This document shows positions 16,344 through 26,002 of a stretch of DNA of 64,000 bases, in pieces (position 1 is the stretch's first letter; each line of letters starts with the position of its first letter). The notes beneath the pieces were generated by a model. The model made no database searches and was not told the origin of the DNA. It saw nothing but the letters and a program-made list of their open reading frames with translations. Made by a program: the position numbers and the translations under genes. The DNA comes from a virus: IMG/VR virus record IMGVR_UViG_3300027973_000028, positions 62,001 through 126,000 of that record, one strand, 5' to 3'.

Positions 16344-19300
16344 TATCTCATCCCTGCTGCAATGCTAATCTCATTAGAACCAAATGGATTCATTACCGGA
16401 GTTACTGTTCCAGATACCCCAGCACCACTCATTATTTGCCTCAGCCTATATAGCACATCTGTTCTGGCGGAAGAAGAATCAAACACTGGGTAACTTGGAT
16501 TTGCTAAATTAGCTTCTTTTATCTGCTGTGGATAGTAACCCATTTGAGACATTTCAAGACCCATTGATTGACCTATCTTGACTTTTACATGATCCATGTT
16601 TGTATTTGGATGCCAACCTTCCCAAGATAAGTCTGGTAGTTGGTGTCTTTGGAAGTACTCAGCTAAATCTGGCTTCTCTTCTACTGGCATGCCCCATGCA
16701 GCTTCGTAGATTCTTCTTTCTAATCTGCCAGCTGTTGAAAGAATTCTTTCTCTTTCTGGTGCTGGAGCATTTAACATTTCTACAAAGTGTTCTCTTTTTC
16801 TTTTTGGTATGGCAAGTTTTAACATATCGATTGGCATTCCATAAAGGTCTGCTCCATACATTGTTCTTTTTGCAGTTTGCCTATATTGATTTGCTGCAGC
16901 AGAATCTCCTGCCTGTTGTGCCATGGATGCTAATCTAGTATTTTTTGTGTACGTTAATATATCTGAATATTCTTCAAGAGCAAGTTCTTTCTTTCTTTGC
17001 AGTGGCATATATCTTTGGCCAGTTAATTTTTGACTGAGCTGGGATATTGCAGATACACCTCCACCAACTAATGTGCCCACAGCACTACCAAATAATTTTG
17101 CCTTTGGAGTTCTTCCAAAGAATGAACCAGTTACACCCAGGGCTGCTGCTGCCGTTAATGGATCTCTCTGAGTTGCCTTATTGAGCATTGGTTCAATAAA
17201 ACTTTCAAATGGCCTTTGCCATTGTGGGAAAGTTGCTCCATAAACATTTCTTCTTTCCCAATCCTCAGTTGCTGTTCTCTTATTTAAAAATTTAGTATTA
17301 AACAAAGTATCTCGATGAGCAATATACTCTCCAAGTCTTTGCATTCTTCCTATACTGCCGCCTACTGTGTTCTTTTGATCTGGATAAGGAGTAAAATCAT
17401 ATTTGCTTGTTGTTTCTTCTACTCTTCCTCTAATCTCTTGAACTTTTATTTTTTGATCAGGACTTAGAGCCATTTTGTCCATCATACTATTTAAAGATTT
17501 GAATTGCTGAGAATATGGAGCAACGTCGGCAAGGATTTTAAATTGATCAACTAATCCATACTTACCAGTTTCATCTGCTGATATTCTATTAAATCTTTCA
17601 TATCCTCTTCCAGGAAGTCTTACTTCTCCTTCTTGGACTTTTGTAAATGGATCTCCTGTTTGAAAGTTAATATAATATTCTGGACCAGGCATGAATGGAT
17701 ATTGCTTGCCCATCGTATTGGCGATTGGATTTATGTAATCTATTCCAGTTCTTTCTTTTGGAATAAATCTTCTTACGATTTCAGAAAATTCTATATTACC
17801 CAAAGCACCTTGTGCTGGAATTGGAACGTCACCTAAACCACCAAGGTTAAGGTCCCAGAATGCTCTTGATGTTCCATAACCCTTTGATGCTGATTGTAAC
17901 ATTGCTTTATTGGGCTCAAAATCACCTTGACCAAATCCAAATTTTTCTCTAAGACTTGCAAATCCAAATCCATAAATACCAGCCATTTCTTGAGCTCTAT
18001 AGCCGAATTCTCCAGATAGATCAGATTCTATTGGCTGACCAGCTGAAGCAACTCTTGGTGGCATTATTCCTCTTTGCTTTGGTGGGCCATAAGACATCTG
18101 CATCAGCGGTTGGTTTAATCCCGCTATGGAATTACGTGTCATGCCACGTGCAGTGTTTAGAGGATATTGTGCTGCTCCCCTTAAGTTCGCATTTGAACCA
18201 CCAACCTGAGAAGAAACCATAGCCGAAGAATAAGATCCACCGGGACCACCACCTGCACCTCTGGTTATCGGTATGACATTTGAACCACCTCCCATTCCAG
18301 CATTGTAAGCACTGGCGTCATATGCCCCATATTGACCAGCTGGCACATACTGACCAAGACCCTGCATAACTTCTTGTTGATGCATTGCAACTTGTGGTTT
18401 AAGAACTCTGCCAACAGTCGCGTTGAGAACGGTATTTATAGGGCCAAAAGGACCAGTAAAATATTCTCCAGTTATTGGGTATGGTCTATCTTCGTAATGT
18501 TTTCTTTCAAATCTATATGGATCTAATGGTCTTAGCGGAGAAATATCATTGTTAAATAAGAATTTTTCTGCTGGACTTCCATATGTATCAGAAGTAAATA
18601 GCGCACCACCTTGCAGTTTTCTATACCAAGATGGCCTATAGTATTGGATCTTTCCACCCTTAAATGGCGTATTGCCCAATGGCCAATATCTACCTTGCCT
18701 AATTGGGACTTCTCCATCTAGAAGTTGTTCCTTCTTTTCCTCTTTGGTCATACCGCCAGGAGTTAGGCCAGCCGCTATTGCTTGAGTTTCAACTATTCCT
18801 CTAGCTACTTTTGTTGTTACAAATGGAGAATATGTTTTTTCTCCATAATTATCTTCTGGTCCAAGTGCTCCACCCAACATTCTGTCTGCTGTAAAAGCTG
18901 CTGTTCCAGCGGCATATATTGGAAGAACTCGCTTGCCCACCATTCCTCTTGCATATAGGTCTAATGGACCCTTGAACTTGGATACATCTAACTGCATTCC
19001 TAGTGTTCCAAAGTATCTATTCAAACGCTCTACACCCTGTGATATTGGTGTTGATGCCGTAGAATAAGAACTTGGATCAGAATATGTCGTTAAACCCAAT
19101 GCACTCTTGATTGCGCCAAATGGATTCTTTTCAAATACCGTTCCAAAAGTCGGAACAAATGTAACCTTTTGGCCAGATCCTAATACGTCAGTTGAAAGTT
19201 CTCCAATTTTGTAAGGAGCAGTTCCAAATGCTTTTTTAAATGGTGGCAGGAACGAAGAGAATGGCCTCTTTATGTTTGTACTTATAACAGATGCAGAACC

Positions 19301-22300
19301 AGATGTATATGGAGTAAAAAAACTCTTTACAGCTCCGCTTGCTTTGCCCGTTGCAAATTGTGCCAATTGACCTGCGGCACTTCTAGCATTGTCGAAAAGC
19401 TGAGCGTCTCTCTTATACGTTAAGAATGCACTGGTATTGAATAGTGTCGATAGTGCTGCGGCTTGAGCTTCAGCAAATTCTGATGCAGGTAATTGTGATT
19501 TAAGTTTTAATATTACATCTTGCATTGCGATGAACATGTCATCTTGTCTACCTCCCAATGCAGGATTACCAGTTAATGCAGCATTGGTTTGCGAAACAAA
19601 TCTAAATATTTCATTTCGCATTTCGTCCATTTTTGTTGAAATGGTCGGAGATCTTCCTGCAAGTTGCGAAGTTGCTAATAAATTACTTTCTCTTTGTAGT
19701 TTTCTTACGTTAGAAAAAGATTGTTCTATAACTCTTGGATCAATGCCCATTTGCCTTGCTTGGGCCTTTAGCATTGGGAGAGAGGCTTCTATTTCATCAG
19801 CAAAGTCAAACATTTCTTTTTGCGTAGTTAGATTTGCTGCACCCTTATTCAGTGGACCAAAAGTAAATAATGACTTATCAAAATCTTCTAGTTGCTTCAT
19901 TACTTTTCTTGGAAGACCATATTGAAAGCTATTCTTTCTTAGGTCATTCATTGCAGTTAGTATTTGTCTTTCTTCAATACCGCTAACTGCTGCACCGGCT
20001 TCATCTATAAAGCTAACTCCACCACCACCAGAGTTCAATCTAATTTTTTTAGATATACTATCTGTTTTAAGTGTTACTTCTTCACCGGTTAATAATTTTG
20101 ATAATATTTTTGGATTATTTACGTCAACATTTCTTTTTTGAAATCTAGATAGAAGACCAAATATAGAGTTTGGTTGCTCAGAATCAACTGCCATTCTGCT
20201 TTTAAATTTAACAGCTCTTTGATTATTGCTAGAATTATTTAATACTCTATCTAAAAATCTAGAACCAGATTGACCAGTTACTTCATATGCCGCTTGACCA
20301 GAAAGACCAGCTGCATACCTGGCATGTCTTGTGAGCATCTCTGTACTGTTAGTTGGAAGTGGTCTATATGTTCCTCTTAATGTTTTTCCAAATGTTGCAC
20401 CAGATTCTGAGTTAACGGAGAAGCTAGTAACTTTTCCTTTTGTGCCAAGGAATCCACCAGTGCTATGCCATATATGGAAATCTGCCTTAGAAGATGCTAA
20501 GTCTCCAAATGGTTGCACCGATCTTCCAGGGCTATACTGAAGTGGACCTCTTCTAGCCATATCAGAAAAAGATCTAAATCCAAATAGATCAGCTGGATTT
20601 AATTTGATTATTGGTATATGAAATTCAGAAGCAAAGAAACTAGCTGTATTTGAAAATGTATTTTTAATCGTACTAAAATCAAGAATATTTCCTGATCTAG
20701 TTTTATATACTCCATCTAATCTATTGAGACCTATTGATTTTGAGACTGGATCATTAATAGCCATTCTTCCAGCAAGGTCTGATATTACTCTTTTTTGCGA
20801 ACTTGGTAGTCCTCTAAATCTATCTTGCTGTATTGCCTCATCTATGAGCAGTGGTTTAAGACCAAATATATTATAGTTTCCACCAAATAAACCAGAAGAT
20901 ATTTGTCTCTTCTCTAAAAGAAACGATCTTAACCCTACAAGATCATTTGGATTAAAGCCTCTATTTGCTAATCCTCTTTTAATGATATCATCTGATACCA
21001 TTCTTCCAGAATCATTTTTAAGTTTTATTCCAAGTACTTGTGCGGTTTTTCTTTGTAGAAACTGTTGTTTTGCCGAACTTAGTGGACCAACAAATTCATT
21101 ATAAACAGCTTTTTGTGGCTTAAGAACTGTTCCAGCAATATCGACTAAATCATTTCTTGAAAATGAGTTCCATTGACTGTTAATTTTGTTTCTCATTCCA
21201 AGTTGGAATTCTTTACTTAAGAATTGAGAATTTGTTTCATCAATAATTTCTTTTAAGAAATTTTGTGGACTTGTTCCTCCAGCAGCGGTGGTTAAAGATT
21301 GTTCAAAACTTTTCCCATGTTTAAGAGTTTTATATTTTTTAAGAACAATATCGTAATATTCACTTTCATCTGCAACAATTGTTGATCGACCTATTGAAAT
21401 TACGTTAGTGGAATGAGAACCTCTTCCAGGAGTATTTACTCTTAATTGATTAACAAAATCGTCTATTGCATCGTCGCCCATAACTCCTTTAGCTCTTAAT
21501 CTCTGAGCAAGAAGGTCTTTATAAGCGGTTGTTTGTCCACCAGTATAGAATTCTGATCTTTGGAAATTCTTATCCCCTGGGCCACCAGCACCAAGTATGG
21601 ATACCTGTCCAGCAAGGCGTGTTAATCTACTTGAATGCTGAGATTGAATTATTTGTATTGACTTTTCAAAAGAATTCCTAGAAGCAGTGCCCACTGCCAT
21701 CGATGCATCAGATATTATCTGATTGTATTTTATTGAACTCTGAAGGGCATCATAAGCTTGCCCTGACATTTTGAATTCTTTATATCCAGATTTTATTGCA
21801 CCGCTTAAACCTCTAAATGCAGGGATAGCATCAAAAGCTCCATATTGTACTGTTCTATTCGTTCCTGGAATTGTAGCTGGAGAATCAAGACCAAATGCAA
21901 AAGCTTTTACAGCTGCCATTGCCCTTTGTGCTGAACTTGAATTTTTTGCTCTAGCTGCATCAGCGGCAATTACTGGACCATGCCTAGCGTCATATAGAGA
22001 CTGAACAAACCTCGGTTGTTCCTTAAACGCCTCAGCAGCTGCGTTAAATCCACCACTTAACTGTGATGATTTCTTTAAAAATTTATTAGAGATAGATGCT
22101 GCGTCGTGACCAACTTCAGACAATACCTCAGATAGATCTACAATATTTCTACTAAGAGCTTGCCTTCCTGGGCTCATACTTCTCAGTGAACCCATTGAGT
22201 TCTTGAAATTCATCAATGAACTTCTTGTTGCAGTTGAGCTACTTCCTAGTATTTCAAATGGAAGAACAGTAGTTGCAAGGTTGGTTACCGAAGTCTTAAC

Positions 22301-22966
22301 GAAATCGCTTACTACGTCTACTGGATTATACCAATTTACTTTTTTCTTGTCTTCATTATTGCCAAAAAGATTGTCTGTCAAACCTCTTTGTGTGACATAC
22401 AAAGCTGGAAGTTCATATGGAAGTCTTCTTCCGGCTCTAACTAATCTCTTTTGTATTTCATCTTGCATCGTAAACAATGCAGGGGGTGCGTGAGTTGGGC
22501 CTCTTTGAGCTTGTCTTATTTCGTCTTTTGTAAGATTATAAAGTCTATTAGATTCGCTGTTTACACCTTTATATCCAGTTGTTAATCCTTCTTCAGTTTC
22601 AAATACAAGCTTTGAGTATGGATCAACACCATCTTCGACAAATCTTTTAACACCTTGCAGTTGATCAAGATGTCTTCTTATGTCTGTTATTGTTCTAACT
22701 GAAGAAGTGGCAAAGTCAGTTGTAGAATTCTGTAACTTTTGGGCTAACTTGAGTCCACCCTTTTTCATCATTGCAGACATGACGCCAGCAACGGCTATTG
22801 TTGCTCCTGTATGAGCAAAGAATCTCATGACCGGATGGCCATCTAGGGCCTTTGTTAGTTGACCACTGTTGGGAGAAACACCTTCGGTTTCTCCTTCATT
22901 GAATGATAGATCTCTGGACGTAACACCATAACCTAAGTTATGAATCGGTCCACGATCTCTAATCAA
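16343..22966 (-). CDS. Tape-measure-like large tail protein
   Basis: 2207 residues from a TTG start at 22966, preceded by a strong AAGGGGA. It follows directly after two genes that look like tail assembly chaperones, the usual place of the tape measure gene, and it is among the longest proteins of the tail module. It has a hydrophobic segment near residues 52-66 (GATIAVAGVMSAMMKKGG), long Ser/Arg/Gln-rich stretches, Gly-rich regions near 1500-1600, and a conserved-looking C-terminal part (MYGADLYGMPIDMLKLAIPK, ERERILSTAGRLERRIYEA). The function comes from context and size, not from a recognised domain. If it does measure the tail, the tail is very long. It could instead be an internal virion protein. 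Confidence 0.65.
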   Translation of the reverse strand: MIRDRGPIHNLGYGVTSRDLSFNEGETEGVSPNSGQLTKALDGHPVMRFFAHTGATIAVAGVMSAMMKKGGLKLAQKLQNSTTDFATSSVRTITDIRRHLDQLQGVKRFVEDGVDPYSKLVFETEEGLTTGYKGVNSESNRLYNLTKDEIRQAQRGPTHAPPALFTMQDEIQKRLVRAGRRLPYELPALYVTQRGLTDNLFGNNEDKKKVNWYNPVDVVSDFVKTSVTNLATTVLPFEILGSSSTATRSSLMNFKNSMGSLRSMSPGRQALSRNIVDLSEVLSEVGHDAASISNKFLKKSSQLSGGFNAAAEAFKEQPRFVQSLYDARHGPVIAADAARAKNSSSAQRAMAAVKAFAFGLDSPATIPGTNRTVQYGAFDAIPAFRGLSGAIKSGYKEFKMSGQAYDALQSSIKYNQIISDASMAVGTASRNSFEKSIQIIQSQHSSRLTRLAGQVSILGAGGPGDKNFQRSEFYTGGQTTAYKDLLAQRLRAKGVMGDDAIDDFVNQLRVNTPGRGSHSTNVISIGRSTIVADESEYYDIVLKKYKTLKHGKSFEQSLTTAAGGTSPQNFLKEIIDETNSQFLSKEFQLGMRNKINSQWNSFSRNDLVDIAGTVLKPQKAVYNEFVGPLSSAKQQFLQRKTAQVLGIKLKNDSGRMVSDDIIKRGLANRGFNPNDLVGLRSFLLEKRQISSGLFGGNYNIFGLKPLLIDEAIQQDRFRGLPSSQKRVISDLAGRMAINDPVSKSIGLNRLDGVYKTRSGNILDFSTIKNTFSNTASFFASEFHIPIIKLNPADLFGFRSFSDMARRGPLQYSPGRSVQPFGDLASSKADFHIWHSTGGFLGTKGKVTSFSVNSESGATFGKTLRGTYRPLPTNSTEMLTRHARYAAGLSGQAAYEVTGQSGSRFLDRVLNNSSNNQRAVKFKSRMAVDSEQPNSIFGLLSRFQKRNVDVNNPKILSKLLTGEEVTLKTDSISKKIRLNSGGGGVSFIDEAGAAVSGIEERQILTAMNDLRKNSFQYGLPRKVMKQLEDFDKSLFTFGPLNKGAANLTTQKEMFDFADEIEASLPMLKAQARQMGIDPRVIEQSFSNVRKLQRESNLLATSQLAGRSPTISTKMDEMRNEIFRFVSQTNAALTGNPALGGRQDDMFIAMQDVILKLKSQLPASEFAEAQAAALSTLFNTSAFLTYKRDAQLFDNARSAAGQLAQFATGKASGAVKSFFTPYTSGSASVISTNIKRPFSSFLPPFKKAFGTAPYKIGELSTDVLGSGQKVTFVPTFGTVFEKNPFGAIKSALGLTTYSDPSSYSTASTPISQGVERLNRYFGTLGMQLDVSKFKGPLDLYARGMVGKRVLPIYAAGTAAFTADRMLGGALGPEDNYGEKTYSPFVTTKVARGIVETQAIAAGLTPGGMTKEEKKEQLLDGEVPIRQGRYWPLGNTPFKGGKIQYYRPSWYRKLQGGALFTSDTYGSPAEKFLFNNDISPLRPLDPYRFERKHYEDRPYPITGEYFTGPFGPINTVLNATVGRVLKPQVAMHQQEVMQGLGQYVPAGQYGAYDASAYNAGMGGGSNVIPITRGAGGGPGGSYSSAMVSSQVGGSNANLRGAAQYPLNTARGMTRNSIAGLNQPLMQMSYGPPKQRGIMPPRVASAGQPIESDLSGEFGYRAQEMAGIYGFGFASLREKFGFGQGDFEPNKAMLQSASKGYGTSRAFWDLNLGGLGDVPIPAQGALGNIEFSEIVRRFIPKERTGIDYINPIANTMGKQYPFMPGPEYYINFQTGDPFTKVQEGEVRLPGRGYERFNRISADETGKYGLVDQFKILADVAPYSQQFKSLNSMMDKMALSPDQKIKVQEIRGRVEETTSKYDFTPYPDQKNTVGGSIGRMQRLGEYIAHRDTLFNTKFLNKRTATEDWERRNVYGATFPQWQRPFESFIEPMLNKATQRDPLTAAAALGVTGSFFGRTPKAKLFGSAVGTLVGGGVSAISQLSQKLTGQRYMPLQRKKELALEEYSDILTYTKNTRLASMAQQAGDSAAANQYRQTAKRTMYGADLYGMPIDMLKLAIPKRKREHFVEMLNAPAPERERILSTAGRLERRIYEAAWGMPVEEKPDLAEYFQRHQLPDLSWEGWHPNTNMDHVKVKIGQSMGLEMSQMGYYPQQIKEANLANPSYPVFDSSSARTDVLYRLRQIMSGAGVSGTVTPVMNPFGSNEISIAAGMR

Positions 22967-22984
22967 TTTAATTCCCCTTGGTTA

Positions 22985-23614
22985 TTATTGCATACCCCAA
23001 AGCTTTTGGGCTATTGGGTCTTGGTAATCTGCTTCTCCTGTTTTCTTGGAAAGATTATGCCTTGCCGCTGACTGCTTTTGTTTTGCGGATTCTTCTTCCG
23101 GATCTATTAGCTGAAGAGTAATATTGGTTGATTCAATTCCATTTATATTTTGTTTTATTTCTATAATTTTCTCAGATAGGGCAACCATTTCTGCCAATTG
23201 AGAGAAAGTCATCTTATCTAAGTCCTCAGGAGAGTATGTAGTTATAGTAGCCAAAACAAAGGCTTTCATTAAGCTTCTTACTTCATTAGCTTTTTCTCTT
23301 TTAGATTCCAATATTTGCTTAGCTAAACCAGCGGAGAAGAATCCAGAAAAGTCCATTATCTCTTGAGCCAAAGAAGAGATTAATCCAGGCTGGATTGCAT
23401 CTACAGAAAAGTTGTCAGGATATACAACGGCACAATTAATAATTAAATCTTCTGCGTCTAAAGAAGATGTTTCTTCAGAATTTTTATATTCAAGAATTTT
23501 GTCATATTCATCGAATGTTAATTCTCTAAAAATTACTTCTTGATTTTTTAGATTAACACTGAATATAGAACCATGTTTCTTTTTAAGTTCATAAAGCTTT
23601 TCAGGTTCTATCAT
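22985..23614 (-). CDS. Tail assembly chaperone-like protein 2
   Basis: 209 residues starting 9 bases after the stop of the gene at 23624 and ending 18 bases before the tape-measure candidate. It shares two motifs with that upstream neighbour: an early IFRELTFDEYDKILEY element, and a later NCAVVYP...IQPGLISSLAQEIMDFSGF matching ELCILYP...IMAGIPSLISQEVLEASGF. Such paired, related small proteins directly before the tape measure are typical tail assembly chaperones, which bind the tape measure during tail polymerisation. In many phages the second is made by programmed frameshift; here they are separate genes. The Gln/Lys-rich C-terminus looks disordered. Confidence 0.65.
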   Translation of the reverse strand: MIEPEKLYELKKKHGSIFSVNLKNQEVIFRELTFDEYDKILEYKNSEETSSLDAEDLIINCAVVYPDNFSVDAIQPGLISSLAQEIMDFSGFFSAGLAKQILESKREKANEVRSLMKAFVLATITTYSPEDLDKMTFSQLAEMVALSEKIIEIKQNINGIESTNITLQLIDPEEESAKQKQSAARHNLSKKTGEADYQDPIAQKLWGMQ

Positions 23615-23623
23615 GTTCTAAAA

Positions 23624-24139
23624 TTATAACTGTCTTACTTCCAAAGCGACGAATCCGGAAGCCTCTAACACTTCTTGGGAAATCAAAGATGGAATACCAG
23701 CCATAATACCCTTCATCTCTATTTTGTCGTACTGTGGATAAAGAATACACAGTTCAGCAATTGCTTCTTCATTCCACATGTTAGCTTCAGCTGAAGTTAA
23801 CTGACCAGCTTGAACAAGTTGTTCCATTTTTTTAACAAGGTTTTTATACTCAAGTCTATTGAGAACTCTCCACACAATATGCTTGTCAAAGGTAATTGAT
23901 GTAACATACACTTCGCCAAATTGTTCTTTCCATGTTTTGATCATTCCGGCATTAGGGCCACCGTCCCATATTTCCTGATCATCAGGAAGAGACTCAACAC
24001 TTACTGGCTCTTCAACTACGAGTTCAGTGTCTACATTTTCTCCAGCTGGACCTTCAACTGTTACCTCTGTTACTTCATCGGCTCCAATTTGTTCTGCTAA
24101 TTCTGCGTTGCCTTTGATAGTTACTTTTCTTCCTGTCAT
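23624..24139 (-). CDS. Tail assembly chaperone-like protein 1
   Basis: 171 residues with a clear AAGGAG ahead of the ATG and a TATAAT about 32 bases upstream. An acidic N-terminal half (residues 15-60) is followed by a fold shared with the next gene: IVWRVLNRLEYKNLVKKMEQ, then AELCILYPQYDKIEMKGIMA and a terminal VLEASGFVALEV. The position between tube-like genes and the tape-measure candidate, and the pairing with a paralogue, support a chaperone role. T4-type small hub/chaperone proteins are an alternative. Confidence 0.62.
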   Translation of the reverse strand: MTGRKVTIKGNAELAEQIGADEVTEVTVEGPAGENVDTELVVEEPVSVESLPDDQEIWDGGPNAGMIKTWKEQFGEVYVTSITFDKHIVWRVLNRLEYKNLVKKMEQLVQAGQLTSAEANMWNEEAIAELCILYPQYDKIEMKGIMAGIPSLISQEVLEASGFVALEVRQL

Positions 24140-24170
24140 TTTTTCTCCTTAGATAAAAGAATCACGATAC

Positions 24171-24176
24171 ATTATA
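24171..24176 (-). promoter_or_regulatory. Candidate -10 box before the chaperone genes
   Basis: The minus strand reads GATGTATAATGTATCG; TATAAT lies about 32 bases before the ATG at 24139 in a 77-base gap. No convincing -35 is visible, so this is a weak call based on the hexamer and the gap alone. Confidence 0.35.
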
Positions 24177-24216
24177 CATCATATATTTTTATATTACAAA
24201 TTTAAGTATTAATTAT

Positions 24217-25209
24217 CTACAAAAAGATATTTGGGTTTTCATTTCTTGAAGAAGAATTATAGTTTGTTGCGGTTTGTGTTGCAACCCCGTTCTGGAATAA
24301 AGAAACAGTAGGCTCATCTGAGCTATTGGTTGTTGTGGTATTTTTAATAAAACCTAAATCAACTTCACTAAAATAATAATCTCTAGCCATAAACTGATAA
24401 TTTTCTACCAATGGTGAACCGCCAGATGCATAGGCAGTTGTCATGCTCATTAGTTGAATCTCCTGTAATACTATTTTCATTGGGCTAGCTTGGTTATTGG
24501 TGTTTGGTTTAATCAATCTTTCATTGACATCAGAAATCATCATTCTGTCTAAATTAGATTCTATAACTTTATCTTCTGCTTTTAAATAATCTTTTGCTGT
24601 TGTTGAAACTTCTTCAACTCCATAAAGTATAATAAAATTAAATGGTGGGTGAGCACTGAATATATTTTTATCTGAATCTACAACATTTTTAGAAAATGGA
24701 TCGGTAGATATTCTATCTAACTGACTATATGCCCAATATTTTTGAATATTTTTTTCGTCTTGTAAGCTCCTTACTGAGGAGCTAGACGAACCATAATCTA
24801 TATTTCTTAAAGTAGATTTAATTAAAGAATCATCTTTTCTTGGGTCTGGTTGCTGCGTTCTTGCCCTTGCAGCTTCTTCTATCAAATCTGTCATTCTTCT
24901 TGGGTATCTTGTATATATTGAAAATTCTCCAGTTATAATTCTTGTACCATACATCATGGCATCATAATTGTAAGACCAAAAACCATATAGTGGTTGCTTT
25001 TCTTGTCTTATATTGTAAGACAATGCAGCTATGTCTAGTTCGTATTCTTCAGAAAACAATCCGTCAATATAAACCTTAATGTCTTCTCCGCTAAAAAAGT
25101 AATCATAATAACTATTGAATGAATTTTTTTCTGTGGTGGGGCTACCCGACCATATCAAGTCTAATTGATTAGACAGCGGATCAAATCTTTCGTTTCTATT
25201 ACCGGCCAT
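24217..25209 (-). CDS. Tail tube-fold paralogue, extended form
   Basis: 330 residues. The core signature of the two upstream tube-like genes recurs in diverged form: LSYNIRQEKQPLYGFWSYNY and GTRIITGEFSIYTRYPRRM, corresponding to FSVTREKAPIYTMGS and GKRGIAGSLIFTVF in the gene at 26003. The family core is followed by an extra region of over 150 residues (SYFSGEDIKVYIDG start, YDIAALSYN region, Asn/Ser/Thr-rich C-terminus). It has an AGTAGG ribosome binding site. It may be a tail tube initiator, terminator or baseplate-proximal tube ring. The paralogy is seen in the sequence; the exact place in the virion is inferred. Confidence 0.6.
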   Translation of the reverse strand: MAGNRNERFDPLSNQLDLIWSGSPTTEKNSFNSYYDYFFSGEDIKVYIDGLFSEEYELDIAALSYNIRQEKQPLYGFWSYNYDAMMYGTRIITGEFSIYTRYPRRMTDLIEEAARARTQQPDPRKDDSLIKSTLRNIDYGSSSSSVRSLQDEKNIQKYWAYSQLDRISTDPFSKNVVDSDKNIFSAHPPFNFIILYGVEEVSTTAKDYLKAEDKVIESNLDRMMISDVNERLIKPNTNNQASPMKIVLQEIQLMSMTTAYASGGSPLVENYQFMARDYYFSEVDLGFIKNTTTTNSSDEPTVSLFQNGVATQTATNYNSSSRNENPNIFL

Positions 25210-25218
25210 TTTTACCTA

Positions 25219-25926
25219 CTAAAGAGTGTAAATTTCATCTATAAAGTTTTGATAAAGAGTAGTTACGCCTACCCCTTCAATGTTGTCCCCAAATATATTT
25301 CTATTTCTTTGAGCTGCTCTTTGAGCATCTTCGTCTGGCATCTTCATCATTTCTTTTTCATTAATCATCTTAGTCATTGGCTGAATGCCTCTAGCCATAA
25401 ACGTATATGTTTGTTCAGTCATTATATCATCAATCGACATGGTTTGACCTTCGTCGACTATGGTCACTCCATATATTTTCATCTTTGAAGCATTGCCGTA
25501 TTCATTAAAAAAAGTAAATACAATATCAAATGGTGGAAGCATGTCTGCTAATGGTGAAAAAAAACCGTTAGTTCTGGACAGATAATCTTCATACTCTTTA
25601 ATTTTATACCAAGTGTATTCATTAAATACAGTAAATATTAATGATCCAGCTATAGTTCTAGATCCCTTAACAAAGCCTCTCACATTTGAGTGACCCAATG
25701 TTCTTATTGGAGTATTCTCTCTATGGATTGAATAGGATACAGTTTGCAGATCACCTATTTCGAGATAGTCTCCAGCTGTATTGGCGGTTCCCATCGGAGG
25801 CAAAATCATTGTGGCGACAATGTCTGCTCCAGCGTATGATACATTATTTAATGCATCATTTATATTAAACGATCCATCCTTTGGATTGACAGAAGAAATG
25901 GTATACGTTTTACTGGCTTGTGCCAT
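25219..25926 (-). CDS. Tail tube-like protein 2
   Basis: 235 residues with AGGAG before ATG. It aligns over its length with the protein at 26003: GADIVATMILPPMG, YSIHRENTPIRTLGHSNVRG, GSRTIAGSLIFTVFNEYTW, LPPFDIVFTFFNEYGNASKM and MTEQTYTFMARGIQPM. The pattern (two beta-rich halves, one chain per ring position) fits a contractile-tail tube protein, and the gene lies in the sheath-tube-chaperone-tape measure order of myophages. A hairpin sits between it and the first tube gene, which could lower its expression relative to the main tube. It may form a specialised ring rather than the bulk tube. Confidence 0.68.
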   Translation of the reverse strand: MAQASKTYTISSVNPKDGSFNINDALNNVSYAGADIVATMILPPMGTANTAGDYLEIGDLQTVSYSIHRENTPIRTLGHSNVRGFVKGSRTIAGSLIFTVFNEYTWYKIKEYEDYLSRTNGFFSPLADMLPPFDIVFTFFNEYGNASKMKIYGVTIVDEGQTMSIDDIMTEQTYTFMARGIQPMTKMINEKEMMKMPDEDAQRAAQRNRNIFGDNIEGVGVTTLYQNFIDEIYTL

Positions 25927-25946
25927 TTTATCTCCTAAATAGAACA

Positions 25947-25976
25947 GTGCATGAAGGGAGTCTTCCCCTCATGCAC
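25947..25976 (-). terminator. Hairpin between the two tube genes (attenuator/terminator or processing site)
   Basis: Arms GTGCATGA and TCATGCAC are perfectly complementary around an inner GGGA/TCCC pairing. On the minus strand a T-rich TGTTCTATTT follows, not a long U run, so termination would be partial. It lies in the 76-base gap after the first tube gene, where a step-down from a highly expressed tube gene would make sense. Confidence 0.55.
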
Positions 25977-26002
25977 TACTCAGAATTATTATTAAGATCT
26001 AG